From positions 186,001 through 250,000 of the forward strand of contig CANNZV010000435.1 of assembly GCA_947561585.1 (NCBI GenBank): a DNA stretch of 64,000 bases. Reading direction: 5' to 3'. The position numbers were made by a program, and so were the translations under genes. Below the pieces are notes generated by a model. That model had not been told where the DNA came from. It was given only the letters and a program-made list of their open reading frames with translations, and made no database searches. Within the stretch, counting starts at the first letter, position 1. Every line of letters starts with the position of its first letter. This document shows positions 32,014 through 44,700 of this stretch, one piece after another. Origin of the DNA: Caprella mutica. Its lineage: Eukaryota; Arthropoda; Malacostraca; Amphipoda; Caprellidae.

Positions 32014-32394
32014 CTAATATTCTGTCAGTACTTCTATCCTATTTTATAATATTGTCCTAATATTGACCACAATATTTACTGAACATCTTGAAATATTATC
32101 ACGATATTTGTTGAGTATTGGGATAATGTTGTAACAATGTTAGTTGGGTGTTTTGACAATATTTCAATATTTGTGGATCATTGTGAATATTTCTAACTTT
32201 TGAAAATTGTGACAATGTTTTGAAATTTTCCAGTTTCTATGAATTATAACAATTTATGTTATTTATTATTTGAATTTGACATTCAGTTTAGATTTAACCA
32301 AATAGAATTATGTTGTTTTACAACAAAACAACATTATTCAGTCAGTATCAATATTGTTCATGTCGAAAATATAAAAAAGGGTAAATTCCACGTT
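32014..32394. other. AT-rich DNA with scattered ATATT/AATATT motifs
   Basis: Degenerate CAATATTGT-like segments recur between 31960 and 32220 but without a fixed period. A 65-codon frame at 32239-32436 overlaps a MITE end and is not called. Confidence 0.4.
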
Positions 32395-32522
32395 AACGAA
32401 TGGTTTCGCATTTTCGATCATCTAAAAAAAGTATGATTATTACCATTAAAATAACGATTAAAATATTTTTTTCTAATATGACCGAAAATGTGGAACTGTC
32501 CGATAATTCAGAACGTACCCTA
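32395..32522. mobile_element. MITE family B, short copy
   Basis: Right end with ATGACCGAAAATGTGGAACT, then GTCCGATAATTCAG and ACGTACCC. The left half is diverged (TTTCGCATTTTCGATCATC). There is no core hairpin. Confidence 0.65.
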
Positions 32523-32524
32523 CA

Positions 32525-33040
32525 TATTTAACTTTTTTAACAAATTGTGAGCCTCAGACGTTGTACAAATTGCTATTTGTTTTTAGTTTTAGTGCATTTT
32601 ATTTGTAACTTGAAATTAGTAGCTTTATTGAATAGATCACTAAATTTTGGATATTCAGGGGAAAAGGAAATTTTAGAGTTCGTGTGTTGGGAAATTGGAA
32701 AAAAATATTCGGTGTAAAATACTTAAAAGGGAGAAATTTTGTAGAAAAATGAATCATGAAAAAGTGAAATTTTTCAAGCAAAATCTTTCCATTTTGAAAA
32801 TAAATTTTGATTAAAATTTAAAGAAAATATTTTTTTTGATTTTTTCTTGCTATATAATTTTTTTAATTATTCTCCCTTTAATTTAATTTTAAAATTCAAT
32901 ATATACAATTATTAATTAGTATTTATATTTTTTATTAATTTGTTTTAGGTTCAGTGAGTGTGGTTGGATCAACCAAACAACTATTCAACCAAAGGTGAAT
33001 TAACCCCATGAGGTTAACTCCATTTGACACATCATAGGGT
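32525..33040. other. AT-rich intergenic DNA, nothing recognised
   Basis: Low-complexity A/T-rich sequence with no supported feature. Confidence 0.45.
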
Positions 33041-33046
33041 GGAAGT

Positions 33047-33350
33047 TATGGTGGGGCCATAGAAGATTACGTCCGCTCTTAATCTTCTATGGCCCCACCA
33101 TAACTCTATTAGTCTTCTATGGCCCCACCATAACTCTCTTAATCTTCTATGGCCCCACCATAACTCTCTTAATCTTCTATTGCCCCACCATAACTCTCTT
33201 AATCTTCTATGGCCCCACCATAACTCTCTTAATCTTCTATGGCCCCACCATAACTCTCTTAATCTTCTATTGCCCCACCATAACTCTCTCAATCTTCTAT
33301 GGCCCCATCATAACTCTCCCTTCTTGGTCTTCTATGGCCCCACCATAGTT
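33047..33350. repeat. GGGGCCATAG family: perfect hairpin followed by 30-bp array
   Basis: A forward arm of about 25 bp starting GTTATGGTGGGGCCATAG, a 10-base loop and an exact inverted arm form a perfect hairpin at about 33047-33106. The inverted arm then continues as about 8 tandem 30-bp units (CTTCTATGGCCCCACCATAA plus CTCTCTTAAT). The junction shows directly how arm amplification starts from the palindrome. Confidence 0.93.
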
Positions 33351-33416
33351 CCCCTCACGTTCGCACCTCTTCATTTTAGCAATAAAGTGATGTTTTGTGC
33401 TGTGCACTTCAGTATA

Positions 33417-33545
33417 GGGTATATTCTGAGTTATCGAACAGTTCCACATTTTCGGACACTTAAAAAAATACAATTATTCAATTTACATTTATTTTCGTTT
33501 ACGTGTCCGAAAACGTGGAATTGTCCGATAACTCGAAACCTACCC
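33417..33545. mobile_element. MITE family B copy with TA duplication
   Basis: GGGTATATTCTGAGTTATCG at the left and CGATAACTCGAAACCTACCC at the right, with TA immediately outside both ends (33415-33416 and 33546-33547). The middle is short and A/T-rich. Confidence 0.85.
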
Positions 33546-33714
33546 TAACCATTAAATATATTTGTATTTAATTTCGTCTGGTAAATCCTTGTATTACTAT
33601 TCATCATATGTTATTTCTAATAATAAATGTTACTGTATTAATTTATATGATTGAAATACCATTAAGACTATTTCAACGTAGTTCAATTAATTTTGATATA
33701 GTAGATGTGAGAGA

Positions 33715-34090
33715 ATAACAGAACGTTTATTGCTTGAACGTTTAAATGTAAATTAGTGAACGTTTAAACATTCTATTTTCAATGTTTAAAAATTATTAAT
33801 TAAACGTTTGAAAATTGATATTTATACTTTAAAACGTTGATTATTAAACGTTCACTTTTTAATAATCAAACATTACTAATTCTCAATTTAAACGTTCAAA
33901 CAATTAAACGTTTATATTTTACAATTTAAACGTTTATCAATTAATTAACAAACGTTTAAAGATTGTATTTGAACGTTTTATTAATTAATTTTCTAACGTT
34001 CATAAATTGCAAATAACCGTTTATACATTGCATGTTGAACGTTTATAAACTGTTTGTTAAACGTTTTTACATTGCTGCTTAAACGTACTA
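33715..34090. repeat. Degenerate cluster of AACGTT motifs
   Basis: About 14 copies of the palindromic hexamer AACGTT, most within GAACGTTTA or TAAACGTTT, occur at irregular 14-43 bp spacing. The sequences between them are A/T-rich and diverged. It resembles an old minisatellite related to 60.33-60.67 kb. Confidence 0.7.
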
Positions 34091-34415
34091 TTAGATATGT
34101 AATAAACGTGAAATGTACGGTAATTAACGTGTACTGTACGGTAAATAACGTGTACTATATACGGTAAATAACGTGTACTATATACGGTAAAGAGTTATCA
34201 ATTATATATAGTTTAACGTTCCATTTTCGCCGAAAATGAGGTTTTTCCTAATGTAAATAAATTGTGTATATAATGTACAGATGAACTATATTATCATTAC
34301 CACCATTCTTCGCAGAAATAAAGCAAAATTTAATATATTCTCTATTTTATTCACCTTTACATGTTTAAATTAAGTAACTATTTAGCATATCGAAAAGAAA
34401 GGTAGTGGAAATCTA
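34091..34415. other. AT-rich DNA with a short ACGGTAAATAACGTGTACTA repeat
   Basis: Three or four ACGGTAAATAACGTGTACTA-like units lie at about 34117-34192. Nothing else is recognised. Confidence 0.55.
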
Positions 34416-34597
34416 GGGTAAGTTACGAGTTTTAGGACAGTTCCGCATTTTCGATCATATGAGAATTTTTTAAACTCGTTATTTTAATTGGTATCCATGA
34501 TACCTGCAGGTATCATGGATACCAATTAAAATAACGAGTTTAAAAAAATTCCCATATGGTCGAAAATGCGGAATTGTTCGATAACTTAGAACTTGCA
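34416..34597. mobile_element. MITE family B copy with GTATC core
   Basis: Left end GGGTAAGTTACGAGTTTTAG after TA. The core is a perfect palindrome of GGTATCCATGATACCTGC and its complement. The right arm (CATATGGTCGAAAATGCGG) is intact, but the last bases have diverged. Confidence 0.83.
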
Positions 34598-34784
34598 TTA
34601 ATTAATGGAAATAAAATAAAAATAAAAATTTTAATATCAGTTATCGAGATAGAACTTTGATACTGACACTCTATTGTTGATACTGACACTCTATACAAGT
34701 GTTCTCTCAATCTATCTAGAGTGAGATTAAAGTGTCCTTTGTGCTTTTAATCATGTATCTAATCCGCAATGATTAAAGTAAAAT

Positions 34785-35060
34785 GAAAGAAATGATTAAA
34801 AAGAGAAAAATTAAAGAAATGATTAAAATAAGCAAATTTGAAGAAATGATTATAATAAGCAAAAATTAAAGAAATGATTGGAATTTAGAAAAATTAAAGA
34901 AATGATTATAATAAGCAAAACTTAATGAAATGATTAAAATTTAGAAAAATTCAAGAAATGATTAAAATAAGCAAAACTTAATGAAATGATTATAATAAGC
35001 AAAAATTAAAGAAATGATTAAAATTTAGAGAAATTAAAGAAATGATTAAAGTATAAAAAA
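34785..35060 (+). repeat. About 27-bp A-rich minisatellite, about 10 copies
   Basis: The unit is ATTAAAGAAATGATTAAAAT plus AAGCAAA, alternating with a TTTAGAAAA subtype. The period is irregular by 1-3 bp. Confidence 0.85.
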
Positions 35061-35330
35061 TTAAAGAAGTCCTGAATCTAAGGAGGAAATAATACTGTCA
35101 ATTCATAAAAGCCTTTGATTTAAAAAATAAAAACTATTACAATAAATACAGAGAAAATTATATACTAAATTTATGAATTAATTATGTTTGATTAAAAAAA
35201 AAGGATAATTAAAAAAAAATCTGAAAATTATTCAATTTTTGTATATGATTAAAATAGAATATCAGCTTTTTTATTACTAATTTTCATCCTAATAAAATAA
35301 AATCCTAATAAAATAATAAAAGCCTATAAA

Positions 35331-35538
35331 TATGTTCTTAATTATCGGTCAGTTCAACGTCTTCGGTCATATAAGAAAAAACGATATAAAAATGATTATA
35401 TAATTTTTACTTTCATTGGTATCAATGATACCTGTACGTATCATGGATACCAACTGAAATAAAGAACTTGTAGTTTTCTTAGTTTTTCTTATATGAGCGA
35501 AGATGTGAAACTGACCGATAATTCGTAACTTACCTCAA
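35331..35538. mobile_element. MITE family B copy with GTATC core
   Basis: TTCTTAATTATCGGTCAGTT at the left, CGATAATTCGTAACTTACC at the right, and a GGTATCAATGATACCTGTAC core with its inverted partner. The terminal GGG at the left is lost. Confidence 0.75.
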
Positions 35539-35744
35539 ATGATAGTCAAGAGTGAAGAATGAAGAAATCTACGGAAATAGCTCCTAATATTTTAATTACT
35601 GGAAAATTGAACAAATTATGAAAAAAATGGAACAAATTATATATTACATTTTTTTAAACATTACCGATGGTGGATAATGAAAACAAGAAAATAATTAGAG
35701 TACATCTCTACCTAAAATAGATATGAAATGCTATTTAAAATCAT

Positions 35745-38700
35745 CAATACAAATAATATTCCACTAGGGATGAACTCTTACGGTGAAGAACATTCATACA
35801 ATATCTATTCACAGTCAATACAAATAATATTTCACTAGGGATGAACTCTTACGGTGAAGAACATTCCTACAATATCTATTTGCAGTCAATACAAATAATA
35901 TTCCACTAGGGATGAACTCTTACAGTGAAGAACATTCATACAATATCTATTTACAGTCAATACAAATAATATTCCACTAGGGATGAACTCTTACGGTGAA
36001 GAACATTCATACAATATCTATTTACAGTCAATACAAATAATATTTCACTAGGGATGAACTCTTACGGTGAAGAACATTCATACAATATCTATTTACAGTC
36101 AATACAAATAATATTCCACTAGGGATGAACTCTTACGGTAAAGAACATTCCTACAATATCTATTTACAGTCAATACAAATAATATTCCACTAGGGATGAA
36201 CTCTTACGGTGAAGAACATTCCTACAATATCTATTTACAGTCAATACAAATAATATTCCACTAGGGATGAACTCTTACAGTGAAGAACATTCATACAATA
36301 TCTATTTACAGTCAATACAAATAATATTCCACTAGGGATGAACTCTTACGGTGAAGAACATTCCTACAATATCTATTTACAGTCAATACAAATAATATTC
36401 CACTAGGGATGAACTCTTACGGTGAAGAACATTCCTACAATATCTATTTACAGTCAATACAAATAATATTCCACTAGGGATGAACTCTTACAGTGAAGAA
36501 CATTCATACAATATCTATTTACAGTCAATACAAATAATATTCCACTAGGGATGAACTCTTACGGTGAAGAACATTCCTACAATATCTATTTACAGTCAAT
36601 ACAAATAATATTCCACTAGGGATGAACTCTTACGGTGAAGAACATTCATACAATATCTATTTACAGTCAATACAAATAATATTTCACTAGGGATGAACTC
36701 TTACGGTGAAGAACATTCCTACAATATCTATTTGCAGTCAATACAAATAATATTCCACTAGGGATGAACTCTTACAGTGAAGAACATTCATACAATATCT
36801 ATTTACAGTCAATACAAATAATATTCCACTAGGGATGAACTCTTACGGTGAAGAACATTCATACAATATCTATTTACAGTCAATACAAATAATATTTCAC
36901 TAGGGATGAACTCTTACGGTGAAGAACATTCATACAATATCTATTTACAGTCAATACAAATAATATTCCACTAGGGATGAACTCTTACGGTGAAGAACAT
37001 TCATACAATATCTATTTACAGTCAATACAAATAATATTCCACTAGGGATGAATTCTTACGGTGAAGAACATTCATACAATATCTATTCACAGTCAATACA
37101 AATAATATTCCACTAGGGATGAACTCTTACGGTGAAGAACATTCATACAATATCTATTTACAGTCAATACAAATAATATTCCACTAGGGATGAACTCTTA
37201 CGGTAAAGAACATTCCTACAATATCTATTTACAGTCAATACAAATAATATTCCACTAGGGATGAACTCTTACGGTGAAGAACATTCCTACAATATCTATT
37301 TACAGTCAATACAAATAATATTCCACTAGGGATGAACTCTTACAGTGAAGAACATTCATACAATATCTATTTACAGTCAATACAAATAATATTCCACTAG
37401 GGATGAACTCTTACGGTGAAGAACATTCCTACAATATCTATTTACAGTCAATACAAATAATATTCCACTAGGGATGAACTCTTACGGTGAAGAACATTCA
37501 TACAATATCTATTTACAGTCAATACAAATAATATTTCACTAGGGATGAACTCTTACGGTGAAGAACATTCCTACAATATCTATTTGCAGTCAATACAAAT
37601 AATATTCCACTAGGGATAAACTCTTACAGTGAAGAACATTCATACAATATCTATTTACAGTCAATACAAATAATATTCCACTAGGGATGAACTCTTACGG
37701 TGAAGAACATTCATACAATATCTATTTACAGTCAATACAAATAATATTCCACTAGGGAAGAACTCTTACGGTGAAGAATATTCACACAATATCTATTTAC
37801 AGTCAATACAAATAATATTCCACTAGGGATGAACTCTTACGGTGAAGAACAATCATACAATATCTATTCACAGTCAATACAAATAATATTCCACTAGGGA
37901 TGAACTCTTACGGTGAAGAACATTCATACAATATCTATTTACAGTCAATACAAATAATATTCCACTAGGGATGAACTCTTACGGTTTAGAACATTCATAC
38001 AATATCTATTTACAGTCAATACAAATAATATTCCACTAGGGATGAACTCTTACGGTAAAGAACATTCCTACAATATCTATTTACAGTCAATACAAATAAT
38101 ATTCCACTAGGGATGAACTCTTACGGTGAAGAACATTCCTACAATATCTATTTACAGTCAATACAAATAATATTCCACTAGGGATGAACTCTTACGGTGA
38201 AGAACATTCATACAATATCTATTTACAGTCAATACAAATAATATTTCACTAGGGATGAACTCTTACGGTGAAGAACATTCCTACAATATCTATTTGCAGT
38301 CAATACAAATAATATTCCACTAGGGATGAACTCTTACAGTGAAGAACATTCATACAATATCTATTTACAGTCAATACAAATAATATTCCACTAGGGATGA
38401 ACTCTTACGGTGAAGAACATTCATACAATATCTATTTACAGTCAATACAAATAATATTTCACTAGGGATGAACTCTTACGGTGAAGAACATTCATACAAT
38501 ATCTATTTACAGTCAATACAAATAATATTCCACTAGGGATGAACTCTTACGGTGAAGAACATTCATACAATATCTATTTACAGTCAATACAAATAATATT
38601 CCACTAGGGATGAACTCTTACGGTGAAGAACATTCATACAATATCTATTCACAGTCAATACAAATAATATTCCACTAGGGATGAACTCTTACGGTGAAGA

Positions 38701-41700
38701 ACATTCATACAATATCTATTTACAGTCAATACAAATAATATTTCACTAGGGATGAACTCTTACGGTGAAGAACATTCCTACAATATCTATTTGCAGTCAA
38801 TACAAATAATATTCCACTAGGGATGAACTCTTACGGTGAAGAACATTCCTACAATATCTATTTGCAGTCAATACAAATAATATTCCACTAGGGATGAACT
38901 CTTACAGTGAAGAACATTCATACAATATCTATTTACAGTCAATACAAATAATATTTCACTAGGGATGAACTCTTACGGTGAAGAACATTCATACAATATC
39001 TATTTACAGTCAATACAAATAATATTCCACTAGGGATGAACTCTTACGGTGAAGAACATTCATACAATATCTATTTACAGTCAATACAAATAATATTCCA
39101 CTAGGGATGAACTCTTACGGTGAAGAACATTCATACAATATCTATTCACAGTCAATACAAATAATATTCCACTAGGGATGAACTCTTACGGTGAAGAACA
39201 TTCATACAATATCTATTTACAGTCAATACAAATAATATTCCACTAGGGATGAACTCTTACAGTGAAGAACATTCTTACAATATCTATTTACAGTCAATAC
39301 AAATAATATTACACAAGGGATGAACTCTTACGGTGAAGAACATTCATACAATATCTATTTACAGTCAATACAAATAATATTCCACTAGGGATGAACTCTT
39401 ACGGTGAAGAACATTCATACAATATCTATTTACAGTCAATACAAATAATATTCCACTAGGGATGAACTCTTACGGTGAAGAACATTCCTACAATATCTAT
39501 TTACAGTCAATACAAATAATATTCCACTAGGGATGAACTCTTACGGTGAAGAACATTCCTACAATATCTATTTACAGTCAATACAAATAATATTCCACTA
39601 GGGATGAACTCTTACAGTGAAGAACATTCATACAATATCTATTTACAGTCAATACAAATAATATTCCACTAGGGATGAACTCTTACGGTGAAGAACATTC
39701 CTACAATATCTATTTACAGTCAATACAAATAATATTCCACTAGGGATGAACTCTTACGGTGAAGAACATTCATACAATATCTATTTACAGTCAATACAAA
39801 TAATATTTCACTAGGGATGAACTCTTACGGTGAAGAACATTCCTACAATATCTATTTGCAGTCAATACAAATAATATTCCACTAGGGATGAACTCTTACA
39901 GTGAAGAACATTCATACAATATCTATTTACAGTCAATACAAATAATATTCCACTAGGGATGAACTCTTACGGTGAAGAACATTCATACAATATCTATTTA
40001 CAGTCAATACAAATAATATTCCACTAGGGATGAATTCTTACGGTGAAGAACATTCATACAATATCTATTTACAGTCAATACAAATAATATTCCACTAGGA
40101 ATGAACTCTTACGGTGAAGAACATTCATACAATATCTATTTACAGTCAATACAAATAATATTCCACTAGGGATGAACTCTTACGGTGAAGAACATTCATA
40201 CAATATCTATTCACAGTCAATACAAATAATATTCCACTAGGGATGAACTCTTACGGTGAAGAACATTCATACAATATCTATTTACAGTCAATACAAATAA
40301 TATTCCACTAGGGATGAACTCTTACAGTGAAGAACATTCATACAATATCTATTTACAGTCAATACAAATAATATTCCACTAGGGATGAACTCTTACGGTG
40401 AAGAACATTCCTACAATATCTATTTACAGTCAATACAAATAATATTCCACTAGGGATGAACTCTTACGGTGAAGAACATTCATACAATATCTATTTACAG
40501 TCAATACAAATAATATTTCACTAGGGATGAACTCTTACGGTGAAGAACATTCATACAATATCTATTTACAGTCAATACAAATAATATTTCACTAGGGATG
40601 AACTCTTACGGTGAAGAACATTCATACAATATCTATTTACAGTCAATACAAATAATATTCCACTAGGGATGAACTCTTACGGTAAAGAACATTCCTACAA
40701 TATCTATTTACAGTCAATACAAATAATATTCCACTAGGGATGAACTCTTACGGTGAAGAACATTCCTACAATATCTATTTACAGTCAATACAAATAATAT
40801 TCCACTAGGGATGAACTCTTACAGTGAAGAACATTCATACAATATCTATTTACAGTCAATACAAATAATATTCCACTAGGGATGAACTCTTACGGTGAAG
40901 AACATTCCTACAATATCTATTTACAGTCAATACAAATAATATTCCACTAGGGATGAACTATTACGGTGAAGAACATTCCTACAATATCTATTTACAGTCA
41001 ATACAAATAATATTCCACTAGGGATGAACTCTTACAGTGAAGAACATTCATACAATATCTATTTACAGTCAATACAAATAATATTCCACTAGGGATGAAC
41101 TCTTACGGTGAAGAACATTCCTACAATATCTATTTACAGTCAATACAAATAATATTCCACTAGGGATGAACTCTTACGGTGAAGAACATTCATACAATAT
41201 CTATTTACAGTCAATACAAATAATATTTCACTAGGGATGAACTCTTACGGTGAAGAACATTCCTACAATATCTATTTGCAGTCAATACAAATAATATTCC
41301 ACTAGGGATGAACTCTTACAGTGAAGAACATTCATACAATATCTATTTACAGTCAATACAAATAATATTCCACTAGGGATGAACTCTTACGGTGAAGAAC
41401 ATTCATACAATATCTATTTACAGTCAATACAAATAATATTTCACTAGGGATGAACTCTTACGGTGAAGAACATTCATACAATATCTATTTACAGTCAATA
41501 CAAATAATATTCCACTAGGGATGAACTCTTACGGTGAAGAACATTCATACAATATCTATTTACAGTCAATACAAATAATATTCCACTAGGGATGAATTCT
41601 TACGGTGAAGAACATTCATACAATATCTATTCACAGTCAATACAAATAATATTCCACTAGGGATGAACTCTTACGGTGAAGAACATTCATACAATATCTA

Positions 41701-44700
41701 TTTACAGTCAATACAAATAATATTCCACTAGGGATGAACTCTTACGGTAAAGAACATTCCTACAATATCTATTTACAGTCAATACAAATAATATTCCACT
41801 AGGGATGAACTCTTACGGTGAAGAACATTCCTACAATATCTATTTACAGTCAATACAAATAATATTCCACTAGGGATGAACTCTTACAGTGAAGAACATT
41901 CATACAATATCTATTTACAGTCAATACAAATAATATTCCACTAGGGATGAACTCTTACGGTGAAGAACATTCCTACAATATCTATTTACAGTCAATACAA
42001 ATAATATTCCACTAGGGATGAACTCTTACGGTGAAGAACATTCATACAATATCTATTTACAGTCAATACAAATAATATTTCACTAGGGATGAACTCTTAC
42101 GGTGAAGAACATTCCTACAATATCTATTTGCAGTCAATACAAATAATATTCCACTAGGGATAAACTCTTACAGTGAAGAACATTCATACAATATCTATTT
42201 ACAGTCAATACAAATAATATTCCACTAGGGATGAACTCTTACGGTGAAGAACATTCATACAATATCTATTTACAGTCAATACAAATAATATTCCACTAGG
42301 GAAGAACTCTTACGGTGAAGAATATTCACACAATATCTATTTACAGTCAATACAAATAATATTCCACTAGGGATGAACTCTTACGGTGAAGAACAATCAT
42401 ACAATATCTATTCACAGTCAATACAAATAATATTCCACTAGGGATGAACTCTTACGGTGAAGAACATTCATACAATATCTATTTACAGTCAATACAAATA
42501 ATATTCCACTAGGGATGAACTCTTACGGTTTAGAACATTCATACAATATCTATTTACAGTCAATACAAATAATATTCCACTAGGGATGAACTCTTACGGT
42601 AAAGAACATTCCTACAATATCTATTTACAGTCAATACAAATAATATTCCACTAGGGATGAACTCTTACGGTGAAGAACATTCCTACAATATCTATTTACA
42701 GTCAATACAAATAATATTCCACTAGGGATGAACTCTTACGGTGAAGAACATTCATACAATATCTATTTACAGTCAATACAAATAATATTTCACTAGGGAT
42801 GAACTCTTACGGTGAAGAACATTCCTACAATATCTATTTGCAGTCAATACAAATAATATTCCACTAGGGATGAACTCTTACAGTGAAGAACATTCATACA
42901 ATATCTATTTACAGTCAATACAAATAATATTCCACTAGGGATGAACTCTTACGGTGAAGAACATTCATACAATATCTATTTACAGTCAATACAAATAATA
43001 TTTCACTAGGGATGAACTCTTACGGTGAAGAACATTCATACAATATCTATTTACAGTCAATACAAATAATATTCCACTAGGGATGAACTCTTACGGTGAA
43101 GAACATTCATACAATATCTATTTACAGTCAATACAAATAATATTCCACTAGGGATGAACTCTTACGGTGAAGAACATTCATACAATATCTATTCACAGTC
43201 AATACAAATAATATTCCACTAGGGATGAACTCTTACGGTGAAGAACATTCATACAATATCTATTTACAGTCAATACAAATAATATTTCACTAGGGATGAA
43301 CTCTTACGGTGAAGAACATTCCTACAATATCTATTTGCAGTCAATACAAATAATATTCCACTAGGGATGAACTCTTACGGTGAAGAACATTCCTACAATA
43401 TCTATTTGCAGTCAATACAAATAATATTCCACTAGGGATGAACTCTTACAGTGAAGAACATTCATACAATATCTATTTACAGTCAATACAAATAATATTT
43501 CACTAGGGATGAACTCTTACGGTGAAGAACATTCATACAATATCTATTTACAGTCAATACAAATAATATTCCACTAGGGATGAACTCTTACGGTGAAGAA
43601 CATTCATACAATATCTATTTACAGTCAATACAAATAATATTCCACTAGGGATGAACTCTTACGGTGAAGAACATTCATACAATATCTATTCACAGTCAAT
43701 ACAAATAATATTCCACTAGGGATGAACTCTTACGGTGAAGAACATTCATACAATATCTATTTACAGTCAATACAAATAATATTCCACTAGGGATGAACTC
43801 TTACAGTGAAGAACATTCTTACAATATCTATTTACAGTCAATACAAATAATATTCCACAAGGGATGAACTCTTACGGTGAAGAACATTCATACAATATCT
43901 ATTTACAGTCAATACAAATAATATTCCACTAGGGATGAACTCTTACGGTGAAGAACATTCATACAATATCTATTTACAGTCAATACAAATAATATTCCAC
44001 TAGGGATGAACTCTTACGGTGAAGAACATTCCTACAATATCTATTTACAGTCAATACAAATAATATTCCACTAGGGATGAACTCTTACGGTGAAGAACAT
44101 TCCTACAATATCTATTTACAGTCAATACAAATAATATTCCACTAGGGATGAACTCTTACAGTGAAGAACATTCATACAATATCTATTTACAGTCAATACA
44201 AATAATATTCCACTAGGGATGAACTCTTACGGTGAAGAACATTCCTACAATATCTATTTACAGTCAATACAAATAATATTCCACTAGGGATGAACTCTTA
44301 CGGTGAAGAACATTCATACAATATCTATTTACAGTCAATACAAATAATATTTCACTAGGGATGAACTCTTACGGTGAAGAACATTCCTACAATATCTATT
44401 TGCAGTCAATACAAATAATATTCCACTAGGGATGAACTCTTACAGTGAAGAACATTCATACAATATCTATTTACAGTCAATACAAATAATATTCCACTAG
44501 GGATGAACTCTTACGGTGAAGAACATTCATACAATATCTATTTACAGTCAATACAAATAATATTCCACTAGGGATGAATTCTTACGGTGAAGAACATTCA
44601 TACAATATCTATTTACAGTCAATACAAATAATATTCCACTAGGAATGAACTCTTACGGTGAAGAACATTCATACAATATCTATTTACAGTCAATACAAAT

